Assembly (NCBI RefSeq): GCF_001428105.1
Contig: NZ_LMSJ01000060.1
Coordinates: 62,001-126,000, forward strand
DNA length: 64,000 nucleotides
Direction: 5' to 3'
DNA from: Paenibacillus sp. Soil766
GTDB lineage: Bacteria > Bacillota > Bacilli > Paenibacillales > NBRC-103111
The translations under genes were made by a program, and so were the position numbers. The notes beneath the pieces were generated by a model, which was not told where the DNA came from, did no database searches, and saw nothing but the letters and a program-made list of their open reading frames with translations. Below, piece after piece: positions 7,914 to 15,323 of the stretch (positions are counted from its first letter, which is position 1; every line of letters begins with the position of its first letter).

Positions 7914-8029
7914 ATTATCTCCTTTAACGGAGTGCTCCAAAAGTGAGTCAAGTCATCAGTTCGAGGTGACAATCGTCATTTTCGCATAAGTTCAGAAGTT
8001 GTCCATAAACGGCGGCGCAGCAAGCAACT

Positions 8030-8794
8030 TTACAAATGAGAGCCCCCACTGGCATCAATCAATTGCCCAGTTACCCAGCGGCTGTCGGGAGAAGCTAGAA
8101 AAGCAGCTATATCCGCGACATCTTCTGGTTGCCCCCACCTTCCAAAGATAGAAAAATCAGCACCATATTTTTGAGAGGCAGGATCTTGCAGCATGGCGGC
8201 ATTCATATCCGTGGCAACGAATCCAGGTTGGATCGCATTGATCGTAATTCCACGTGGGCCGAGTTGGTTGGATAAAGCGAGCGTTAGTGTGTTGATTGCC
8301 CCCTTGGTCATACTGTAAGCAGGAATGGCAGGCAGGGAAATTCTTGTTATAGAGGATGACAAATTAATAATTCGACCTTCGTCTCGTAAACGTGGCAAAG
8401 CCTGTTGAGTCAGGAAGAACGGCATTTTTACATTAATGTCCATAACATTATCATATGCATCTTCCGTTGTTTCCTCAATTGGTGCTACTAGGGCGACCCC
8501 TGCGTTGTTCACTAGTATATCGAAGTGAGTGTCACCTGTACGTTCTTTCAACAACTCATCCAATTTGTTATAAAGTGTCTGAATGCTTGCTAAAGAACCA
8601 AGTTTCGTACCAATCGTGAATGCAGTCCCTCCATTCTGCTCAATATTATGTACTGTTTCTTCCGCCGCTTCTCGGTTCGTGCCATAATGAACAGCTACTA
8701 ATGCACCTTCTTGCGCTAAACGTGTCGCAATGGCACGTCCAATCCCCCGGCTTGCTCCCGTAACCAAAGCAACTTTACCCTTTAATCTAGTCAT
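8030..8794 (-). CDS. FabG-like short-chain dehydrogenase
   Basis: This classical SDR has 254 residues. It has TGASRGIGR at about 13-21, the NNAG motif near 97, catalytic Ser in 'NLSSS', the YSMTK pair (Tyr and Lys) near 160, and the C-terminal 'TGQLIDASGGSHL' seen in FabG/PhaB-type reductases. 'VHYGTNREAAEE' after the second strand suggests NADP(H) preference, as is common in this branch. ATG at 8794 has GGAGGAG nine bases upstream. No fatty acid genes flank it, so it is more likely an accessory reductase than the essential FabG. Substrate unknown. Confidence 0.85.
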   Translation of the reverse strand: MTRLKGKVALVTGASRGIGRAIATRLAQEGALVAVHYGTNREAAEETVHNIEQNGGTAFTIGTKLGSLASIQTLYNKLDELLKERTGDTHFDILVNNAGVALVAPIEETTEDAYDNVMDINVKMPFFLTQQALPRLRDEGRIINLSSSITRISLPAIPAYSMTKGAINTLTLALSNQLGPRGITINAIQPGFVATDMNAAMLQDPASQKYGADFSIFGRWGQPEDVADIAAFLASPDSRWVTGQLIDASGGSHL

Positions 8795-9025
8795 GATTTT
8801 AATCTCCTCCTGTGTGAATTACTAACACGATAGTTATAACACAAGGTAAATTTTGTAATGTTGCTCACTTATTCAATCAACGAATTATTGATGAAGTCAC
8901 CGTATAACCGAATGGCGTTTGGATACCTTATAAATATCCAATTGATGTTATAATCGCAATGCTCTCTTAGCAGGCTTATCGGTTGTACAGGGACGATCAA
9001 AAGTAAATGTAAAGTTGGGAAGGGA

Positions 9026-9481
9026 ATGGGTAAATCTAGCGGGATAGAGGTCATACTTTGGAGCATTGCTTTTCCAGGATTCGGTCAAATCCTCAATGGC
9101 AGGTTTATGAAAGGTCTTTTATTGGTTAGCTTGGAATTTATAATCAACAGTCAATCCAATTTAAACAAGGTTATAATTTCCAGCTTTCACGGTGACATAG
9201 GTGAATCTATTGCCCAGGCGAATTATCAATGGTTAATGTTTTACCCTTGTGTATACATGTTCGCCATTTGGGATGCCTACAAAGACGCAGGAGGCGTTAC
9301 AACAAAACCATATTCAGTTGTTCCTGTCGTATTTGGTGCTTATTTCGGAACAATAGGCGTAATGTTCTCACGTGATATTCTTGGCGCGGTATGGCTAGGG
9401 CTTCTAGGGATGTTCTTGGGACTAGGTATAGGATTGTTAATCAAAAGAATACTTAATAAAAGGGCAACCACTTCTGGATAA
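9026..9481 (+). CDS. Small multi-pass membrane protein, function unknown
   Basis: The 151-residue protein starts with an amphipathic segment and a 'FPGFGQILNGRFMKGL' turn, then two to four hydrophobic helices ('FYPCVYMFAIWDAY', 'VVPVVFGAYFGTIGVMF', 'AVWLGLLGMFLGLGIGLLI'). The opening pattern of a Gly-rich turn between helices is shared with TM2-like and related Firmicute membrane proteins. GGGA lies nine bases before the ATG at 9026. A TATAAT box near 8950 may drive it. I do not recognise a function. The gene stands alone between an SDR on the other strand and a DUF3231 gene. Confidence 0.6.
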   Translation: MGKSSGIEVILWSIAFPGFGQILNGRFMKGLLLVSLEFIINSQSNLNKVIISSFHGDIGESIAQANYQWLMFYPCVYMFAIWDAYKDAGGVTTKPYSVVPVVFGAYFGTIGVMFSRDILGAVWLGLLGMFLGLGIGLLIKRILNKRATTSG

Positions 9482-9580
9482 AGTTTGTAACCATCAAACT
9501 AAGATAGTACTGGAAATTTCCCTTATGCGAAGTAAGCAGGTTTGCTACTTTATATTAATCTTGGTGAAAATGGAGAGTTT

Positions 9581-10591
9581 ATGGAAGAACATAACATTAG
9601 ATTTACTTCAGCGGAAATGGCAACGCTTTGGACCACCTATATAAATGAGTCGATGGCGAAATGTGTATTACGTTATTTTCTATGTAATGTCGAGGATGCA
9701 GAAATTAAATCCGTCATTGAATTAGCGTCAGAAAATTCTGATAAACATATTCATGAATTATCAAAACTCTTCATTTCTGAAGATTTCCCAATCCCCAAAG
9801 GGTTTACGGATGAAGACGTGAATATGAATGCCAAGCGATTATTTTCGGATAATTTTTCCTTGTATTACATCAAAAATATGACTAAGGTTGGCCTGACAAC
9901 GTTTGGAGCAGCTTATTCCATGGTGTCACGTGCAGATGTAAGGACGTTTTTTAGCAATAGTATCATGCAAGCAATCACGCTGGATCAAAAAGTAACCGAA
10001 GTGTTACAAAAAAAAGGACTATATATACGTCCTCCGTATATATCCACACCCGATCGCATTGATTTTGTTAAAAACCAACATTTTCTCTCCGGTGGATTTT
10101 TCGGCTTTGGCGAGAAGCGGCCTCTGTTATCGATTGAAATTGCACAACTTTTCGCTAACATTCAAACAAATGCCTTGGGCAAAGCTTTAATGATGGGATT
10201 CAGCCAAGTTGTCCGGTCACAGGAAATTCGCCAGTATTTACTAACGGGTAAAGATATATCCTCTAAGCACATGAAAATATTTTCTGATCGCTGCATTAAC
10301 GAAGACATTCCCGTTCCGATGTCTTGGGATACGGATGTCATGGATTCGATGGAGCCTCCTTTTTCCGATAAGCTAATTCTTTTCCATGTATCGTTATTAG
10401 TCGTAGCAGGCACAGCGAACTATGGAATTTCAGCAGCATCAAGCCCGAGAAAAGACATCGCCACAGATTACGTTAGGCTTGCAGCAGAAATCGCAACCTT
10501 CGCTGAAGACGGGGCTAAACTGATGATCGCAAATGGTTATTTGGAAGAACCCCCGCAAGCGCCTGACAGAAAAAAATTATCCAAAGTTTGA
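9581..10591 (+). CDS. DUF3231 family protein (two tandem domains)
   Basis: The 336-residue protein has two related halves. Each starts with a helical 'T..E...LW..Y' block: 'FTSAEMATLWTTYINESMAK' at about 6-25 and 'LLSIEIAQLFANIQTNALGK' at about 190. Each half also has 'HI..LS..F..EDFPIPKGF' or 'KHMKIFSDRCINEDIPVP'. That is the DUF3231 layout, a ferritin-like helical family common in spore formers. Some members are called spore-coat or manganese-catalase-like, but no clear metal ligand set is evident here. The ATG at 9581 has GGAG six bases upstream. A terminator follows at once, so it is monocistronic. Confidence 0.8.
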   Translation: MEEHNIRFTSAEMATLWTTYINESMAKCVLRYFLCNVEDAEIKSVIELASENSDKHIHELSKLFISEDFPIPKGFTDEDVNMNAKRLFSDNFSLYYIKNMTKVGLTTFGAAYSMVSRADVRTFFSNSIMQAITLDQKVTEVLQKKGLYIRPPYISTPDRIDFVKNQHFLSGGFFGFGEKRPLLSIEIAQLFANIQTNALGKALMMGFSQVVRSQEIRQYLLTGKDISSKHMKIFSDRCINEDIPVPMSWDTDVMDSMEPPFSDKLILFHVSLLVVAGTANYGISAASSPRKDIATDYVRLAAEIATFAEDGAKLMIANGYLEEPPQAPDRKKLSKV

Positions 10592-10610
10592 ATGTGTGAT
10601 CTCAACAAGA

Positions 10611-10657
10611 AGACGACCTTCAACCCGACAATAAGGGGGATATAGGTCGTCTTTTTA
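10611..10657 (+). terminator. Terminator of DUF3231 gene
   Basis: AGACGACCT at 10611-10619 pairs exactly with AGGTCGTCT at 10644-10652, and a T-run follows. Confidence 0.85.
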
Positions 10658-10814
10658 TAAGTCTTCAATGGCCTCAATAAGAGAGAGTTTACCCGTTGGG
10701 TAGAACCATGTAGAACCTCCTTAATTGGATGGATATATCGATTGTTGATTGGATGGTTACATGACATTGATGAACTGATACTATGGTACTAAAAAACATA
10801 AAGGAGTGAAACAT

Positions 10815-11033
10815 ATGTCGTTATATGTTTATTACATTATATTTGCTGCTATTTTAATTACCGGGGCGGTAGCAACAATAGCAATCGGGCATTCCAATAA
10901 AAATAAAGAAGGTAACCCGGGATATGATCGCCAAACAAAAAGCATATTCGTTAATCTTACTCTTTATTACGCTGTTATCATCCCTTTAGGATTGTTAGCT
11001 TTGGTCGTTTATATTGTCAAATTTATTATGTAA
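10815..11033 (+). CDS. Small two-helix membrane protein (BshB3-like)
   Basis: The 72-residue protein has an N-terminal helix ('IIFAAILITGAVATIAIGH'), a polar loop 'NPGYDRQTKSIFVNLTLYY', and a second helix to the end. This layout and the 'P.YD..T....' loop resemble small Bacillus proteins labelled 'BshB3 potential contributor to bacillithiol synthesis'. That label comes from genome context and not from activity, so I use it only as a likeness. The ATG at 10815 follows AAGGAG with eight bases of spacing. A perfect 13-base hairpin ends the unit. Confidence 0.7.
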   Translation: MSLYVYYIIFAAILITGAVATIAIGHSNKNKEGNPGYDRQTKSIFVNLTLYYAVIIPLGLLALVVYIVKFIM

Positions 11034-11049
11034 TAGGGTAATTTGAGAC

Positions 11050-11095
11050 AAAGAACCTTAGTTCAGTAAGTCACTGTACTAAGGTTCTTTCTATT
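11050..11095 (+). terminator. Hairpin terminator after the small membrane protein
   Basis: AAAGAACCTTAGT at 11050-11062 pairs perfectly with its complement at 11078-11090. The tail CTATTTC has a weak T-run. Confidence 0.7.
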
Positions 11096-11127
11096 TCAAA
11101 AATAGCTTTACTTCAATAAAAAATGGT

Positions 11128-11268
11128 TCAAATAGAAAGTAACCTTGCCTTTTTATTTTCAATTTCACGGTCATCTTCACGGATGAGACGAGCGCCACCT
11201 ATAGCGATGATCAATGGACTTGATACAAGCGCAGTACAAAGCAAAATAAAAGATATCAAAGCTGCCAC
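11128..11268 (-). CDS. 46-residue membrane peptide gene
   Basis: The reverse strand has GTG at 11268 with AAAGGAG eight bases upstream. It encodes a peptide with one long hydrophobic helix ('ALISFILLCTALVSSPLII') followed by a charged tail (RLIREDDREIENKKARLL). No family is recognised. It overlaps the end of a 35-residue hydrophobic ORF by 13 bases, with its ribosome site inside that ORF, as in coupled operons. It is divergent from the MocR gene. It could be a membrane-active regulator peptide, a leader or a type I-like toxin; the sequence does not decide. Confidence 0.6.
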   Translation of the reverse strand: MAALISFILLCTALVSSPLIIAIGGARLIREDDREIENKKARLLSI

Positions 11269-11363
11269 TGGTCCATCTCCTTTCCAGAGTTTATAACAAC
11301 AAGCGTAACACTAATAACTATCATAAAATTGAATAGGACGAATGTAACCAACCAATTAATCAA
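11256..11363 (-). CDS. 35-residue hydrophobic peptide ORF
   Basis: TTG at 11363 has GGATGG eight bases upstream and opens a frame encoding a single membrane helix ('WLVTFVLFNFMIVISVTLVV') and a short polar tail (NSGKEMDQWQL). The tail overlaps the start of the 46-residue ORF. The weak start makes it less certain than its neighbour, but two hydrophobic frames in tandem with coupled signals are unlikely by chance. Confidence 0.45.
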   Translation of the reverse strand: MINWLVTFVLFNFMIVISVTLVVINSGKEMDQWQL

Positions 11364-11474
11364 TTTTTATGCCATCCACTAATACCGCGGTGAAATAGAT
11401 TATTTTTCCTAGATAAGTGGTATTATAGATATAAATTTGTTTGGTTTGATATGAATATTCAAGGGGATTTTAAG

Positions 11475-12911
11475 ATGTGGAAACCTGATCGTAATAGTAA
11501 AAAAGCACTTTACGAGCAAATTGCCGACCATCTCGAGCAAAGAATTTCATACGGGGAATTTCCTCCGGGAAGCTTGCTGCCCTCCGAGCGGAAACTTGCT
11601 GAGCAATTTGACGTAAACCGCAGCACTGTCATTTCGGCATTCGCAGAACTTCGATCCTTGGGGATTATCGAAAGCCGTACGGGTAGCGGAACTCGGGTAA
11701 GTACATCCAAATGGGGGGCCACTCCTAAACATACGCCAAACTGGAGTCGGTTTGCCGAAGGAGGAAGCTTTCTTCCTAACCTGCCCTTTTTGCGGAGGAT
11801 CCGCGAAGCGCTAGCTCAAAATCCATCATTGATCGACTTTGCGAGCGGTGAACTATCGGCTGATCTAGCTCCCACTGATGAAATCGCTGCACTAATGAGT
11901 AAAAATGCATATACATCCTATCTGGGTTACGATAACCCTCAAGGCTCTAAGCCATTAAGAGAGGCTTTAGTAGATTATCTGAACAATTATCGAGGAATCC
12001 GGACAACAGAATCCTCCATTCTTATCACATCAGGCTCTCAGCAATCGCTATTTTTAATCACGCAATGTCTTCTGTCTCCAGGTGATGCAGTTGCAATTGA
12101 AGATCCATCCTACTGCTATTCGCTGCCAATGTTTCAATCAGCTGGTCTTCGCTTGTTCCGCCTACCAGTCGATAATCATGGCATACAGCCAGAAGATATT
12201 CGCACATTATACAAAAAACACCGTATTAAGATGGTGTTCTTGAATCCCAATTACCAGAACCCAACTGGAACGGTACTCAGTGATGAAAGGCGCAAACGCC
12301 TTCTTGATATTATTTGTGAGTTAGGAATTCCTGTAGTGGAAGATGATCCATACAGCTTAACATCTTATGAAGGCGTCCCTCCTTTGTCACTCAAATCCAT
12401 GGATACGACGGGTTCGGTTCTATATATTGGCTCATTCTCCAAGATCGCTGCTTCTGGCTTACGGATCGGATGGATGGTAGCGCCTCGTTCCATTGTGGAA
12501 CGGCTAGCCGATGCTAGACAACAGATGGATTTTGGATTAAGCATCATTCCGCAGCAGATAGCGGGGCAATTTCTACAGTCATCTTATTTTGCTCCTCATT
12601 TGGATCGATTGCGTATCCAGCTTCAATTTAAACGGGATTTACTTATCGAATCCTTAGAGAAGGAACTTTCAGGTCTAATCGAGTATGTGGCGCCAGTAGG
12701 AGGCATTCATTTTTGGTGCAAATTGATTCCGAATATTCCAGACAGTGTTTTATTGGAAGCATCCATTAAAAATGGAATCGTCATGGTACCCGGAAGTGTT
12801 TATGGTTCCGATTCGGGTTATGTGCGATTTACATTCGCAAGGGCGAAGCCGGAGGAGATTGCATTGGGGATATCCAGATTCGCTATGGCACTACGAGAGT
12901 TGATGATTTAG
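11475..12911 (+). CDS. MocR-type GntR/aminotransferase fusion regulator
   Basis: The 478-residue protein has an N-terminal winged helix of GntR type (about 10-75: 'YGEFPPGSLLPSERKLAEQF', 'VNRSTVISAFAELRSLG'). A fold-type I aminotransferase domain follows, with the PLP lysine in 'GSFSKIAASGLRIGW' and the NPNYQNPTG loop. MocR proteins use PLP or a PLP adduct as effector and usually control vitamin B6, amino acid or GABA genes. ATG at 11475 follows AAGGGG with nine bases of spacing; an ATG at 11451 is weaker. It converges on the MFS gene with a four-base overlap of stops, so it does not share a promoter with it, although the pair may still be linked. Confidence 0.88.
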   Translation: MWKPDRNSKKALYEQIADHLEQRISYGEFPPGSLLPSERKLAEQFDVNRSTVISAFAELRSLGIIESRTGSGTRVSTSKWGATPKHTPNWSRFAEGGSFLPNLPFLRRIREALAQNPSLIDFASGELSADLAPTDEIAALMSKNAYTSYLGYDNPQGSKPLREALVDYLNNYRGIRTTESSILITSGSQQSLFLITQCLLSPGDAVAIEDPSYCYSLPMFQSAGLRLFRLPVDNHGIQPEDIRTLYKKHRIKMVFLNPNYQNPTGTVLSDERRKRLLDIICELGIPVVEDDPYSLTSYEGVPPLSLKSMDTTGSVLYIGSFSKIAASGLRIGWMVAPRSIVERLADARQQMDFGLSIIPQQIAGQFLQSSYFAPHLDRLRIQLQFKRDLLIESLEKELSGLIEYVAPVGGIHFWCKLIPNIPDSVLLEASIKNGIVMVPGSVYGSDSGYVRFTFARAKPEEIALGISRFAMALRELMI

Positions 12912-14146
12912 ATGACTTCTTTTCTCTTATGCAAATGCACGTATAAAATAAGTCCAGTTATTGCACATAAGGCTGCACATAATCCAATAAAACCGTAGCC
13001 AGCTTGAAGTCCTCGAAGCAAGCTTGTGGGCGAATCCTCGCCAACCATGTGTTTGACGAGCCCTGTGATTCCCCCGATGAGATAATTGCCGATCACACTG
13101 CCTATTCCCATCAATGTTACCGTGAATGTGATAACCGTATCACTACCCTTCGGATATCTCTTGGCTATAAAAGCCATCACTGTCGGATAAATCATCGCAA
13201 TGCCTATACCAGAAGCAGCAAACAGGAACGCGACACTCTCACCACCTAATATGGCAACTAACGTACATAATGCCGAAAACCCTGAGGAAATAATGAGGGA
13301 TAAGACAAACCCTATCCGGTCTGTTAGTGGACCGAGAATTAGTCTGGCCAGCGCGAAGCATAAGAAAAAGATAGACAACATGCTAGAAGCATTGATGGTA
13401 TCCCAGCTATACGCTTTTTCCAGAAAATTAACGAGCCAGCCGCCTACAGCCAATTCGGACACAACTCCAAACGTAAGCACCAGCACCATTAACCATAGTA
13501 CCCGGTCTTTCAACAAGACTTTTAATGGAATACGGTCTTCGTGTGAAATATCATCCACTGGGAATGTACTGAACAATGCAATCAGAATCGGGATCACAGA
13601 CAAGAGCAACACCACCAAATACATCCCGCGCCAATCCAGCGTGTGGCCAGCAATCGTCACCTTCATAAGGCCAGTTGCAATAAGTGGAGCGACAGTTGAA
13701 CTTAAGCCATAAAAGCCATGCGTCATATTCATCATCATGCCCGTGTTTCTCACGAAAATCCGAGCGCTTAGAATAGCCAGGCCAATCTCCAACATCCCGT
13801 TGCCGATATACATCAGGAAATACGATGCCGAGAACAACATGTACAAATGGGAGAAATAAATGAGGATACCGGATACGGCCATAGAGGCGAACGCGGCAAC
13901 AGTGACCCATTTGATCCCCCATTTCTTGGTCAAATACGCTGTAAAGGAACAGGCTATTAAATAACCCAGAGCATTCAAAGATAATAAAGTGCCGAGCTGG
14001 GATTCATTCAACATAAAGTCGAATTGAATACGTGGTATTGCCGGACCCTTTATATTTTCCGAGAACCCGAAGATGATAAATCCAATAAAAATGGTTGCCA
14101 GCTGCATGGCGTAAATTTTGTTGATCTTGCCTAAACTTTTCTTCAT
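12908..14146 (-). CDS. MFS transporter (FucP-like sugar or metabolite permease)
   Basis: The 412-residue protein has 12 predicted membrane helices and the MFS loops 'LTKKWGIKWV' between helices 2 and 3 and 'GPLTDRIGFVLSL' between 8 and 9. N-terminal 'FGFSENIKGPAIPRIQ' and 'NALGYLIACSFTAYLT' recall the FucP/sugar MFS branch. Uptake or export and the substrate cannot be told. ATG at 14146 has AGGAG ten bases upstream. The gene overlaps the 3' end of the convergent MocR gene by four bases. A MocR next to an MFS often means co-regulated uptake, but here the MocR promoter is at the far side. Confidence 0.8.
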   Translation of the reverse strand: MKKSLGKINKIYAMQLATIFIGFIIFGFSENIKGPAIPRIQFDFMLNESQLGTLLSLNALGYLIACSFTAYLTKKWGIKWVTVAAFASMAVSGILIYFSHLYMLFSASYFLMYIGNGMLEIGLAILSARIFVRNTGMMMNMTHGFYGLSSTVAPLIATGLMKVTIAGHTLDWRGMYLVVLLLSVIPILIALFSTFPVDDISHEDRIPLKVLLKDRVLWLMVLVLTFGVVSELAVGGWLVNFLEKAYSWDTINASSMLSIFFLCFALARLILGPLTDRIGFVLSLIISSGFSALCTLVAILGGESVAFLFAASGIGIAMIYPTVMAFIAKRYPKGSDTVITFTVTLMGIGSVIGNYLIGGITGLVKHMVGEDSPTSLLRGLQAGYGFIGLCAALCAITGLILYVHLHKRKEVI

Positions 14147-14167
14147 TCTTGGTGTACTCCTAACTTG

Positions 14168-14698
14168 TTATCTTTCTGGCATGAGTAATTTGGTCATTAC
14201 AAAATCTATTTGTTCCTCATCTCCCATATAGAAAGAGTGGGATCCTGTTTGGACAAACCCCATTTTCTTATAAAAAGCAATAGCGTTCTCATTCTCTTCC
14301 CATACCCCGAGCCAAACTTTCTTCTTATCACGTTCCATTGCAGTTTCTACCGCTTTAGTTAGTAGATATTTGCCAAGTCCATGCCCTTGAAATTTGCTTT
14401 TTATATAAATCCGCTCAATCTCAAGTGAGTCATCGCCCATTTTTTCTTCAGATTGAGCATCATTGGTGTTGACCTTTAAATATCCAGCAACTTCATCATT
14501 TAAATAAACAAAAAAGAATTGCGAAAAGGGATCAGATAATTCCTTTTCTAGCTGTTTTAAGTTATATGCTCTTTCTAGATAGGCATTCAAACTTTCGGGT
14601 GAATTATGATCCTTAAATGTCTCCGTAAATGTTTCAACACTAATTTCTTGAAGTTTGCATAAATCGTCAAAGATACACTTTTGTATTTGTATTGTCAT
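14168..14698 (-). CDS. GNAT N-acetyltransferase
   Basis: The 176-residue product has the GNAT fold: a central beta hairpin 'FFFVYLNDEVAGYLKV', the strand 'LEIERIYIKSKFQGHGLGKYLL' with the Q/R-x-x-G-x-G/A acetyl-CoA loop (QGHGLG), and 'ENAIAFYKKMGFVQTGSHSF' at the end. Its likely target is a small amine or a protein N-terminus; it resembles PaiA-type polyamine acetyltransferases. The ATG at 14698 follows AAAGGAG by 12 bases. A TTG at 14728 overlaps the MarR stop but has no site. It sits 26 bases after a MarR gene and is probably in one operon with it. Confidence 0.85.
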   Translation of the reverse strand: MTIQIQKCIFDDLCKLQEISVETFTETFKDHNSPESLNAYLERAYNLKQLEKELSDPFSQFFFVYLNDEVAGYLKVNTNDAQSEEKMGDDSLEIERIYIKSKFQGHGLGKYLLTKAVETAMERDKKKVWLGVWEENENAIAFYKKMGFVQTGSHSFYMGDEEQIDFVMTKLLMPER

Positions 14699-14724
14699 TC
14701 TACTATATCGCTCCTTTATGATAA

Positions 14725-15177
14725 TCAATAATTCCTCTTGTTTCCCTTCTTTACGAACTCCCAGTCTTTAACAACATTTTTTCTTATTCGTTGAAGAAGC
14801 AAGAAAATGGTTTCTACTTCGCTTTCTGACAACCCGTCTAATGCAACACTATTCGAATAGTCATGTTCACTTTTTATAAAAGGGTACACATTTTCTCCTT
14901 TCTCTGTTGGAAAGAGCTTTTTAATTTTTTTATTCAGTATGTCATCTCTCTTTACAATAAACCCATTCATTTCGAGTTTTTGAATTGCACGAGCTGCAGT
15001 TGTACGATCTACCTTTATCATTTCAGCTAACTTTTCTTGAATAATCCCTGGGCTTTCACAGATCCGTACAAGGTACAGAAACTGACCTTTTGTAAGGTCA
15101 TACTCTTTAAATTCGATATTACTTATTGAATCTAATGCCCTAGCGATCATTCCAATCTCACGAAGGATTTCCTTCAT
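14725..15177 (-). CDS. MarR family regulator
   Basis: This is a 150-residue winged-helix protein with the MarR core 'LTKGQFLYLVRICESPGI', 'QEKLAEMIKVDRTTAARAIQ' (recognition helix), and the wing 'DILNKKIKKLFPTEKGE'. It is likely a repressor of itself and the GNAT gene downstream. Two near-identical TATTGCA...CAACATAA blocks in its promoter (15201-15223, 15246-15268) are good operator candidates. The ATG at 15177 is preceded by a short AAGGAG-like site (TTAAGGAGC). The inducer is unknown. Confidence 0.85.
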   Translation of the reverse strand: MKEILREIGMIARALDSISNIEFKEYDLTKGQFLYLVRICESPGIIQEKLAEMIKVDRTTAARAIQKLEMNGFIVKRDDILNKKIKKLFPTEKGENVYPFIKSEHDYSNSVALDGLSESEVETIFLLLQRIRKNVVKDWEFVKKGNKRNY

Positions 15178-15200
15178 AATTAAGCTCCTTAAATAATTTA

Positions 15201-15268
15201 TTATATTGCAAATTCAACATAATCAGTAGAACTATTCTAGCCTTATTATATTGCATTTGCAACATAAA
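15201..15268 (-). promoter_or_regulatory. Tandem MarR operator candidates
   Basis: Two 23-base blocks start with TTATATTGCA and end with CAACATAA, 45 bases apart (15201-15223 and 15246-15268). The second contains the palindrome TTGCA-TT-TGCAA. They overlap the promoter region of the MarR-GNAT unit. Confidence 0.55.
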
Positions 15269-15273
15269 TATTG

Positions 15274-15298
15274 CAGAAAAGCCCCTATAAAGGGGCGT
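15274..15298 (-). terminator. Terminator of the GH106/GH42 transport operon
   Basis: On the reverse strand GCCCCT pairs with AGGGGC around a four-base loop, followed by TTTT. It lies 26 bases after the GH42 stop. Confidence 0.7.
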
Positions 15299-15323
15299 GG
15301 TGGCTAAAAAAGTTAGTTTCTGT

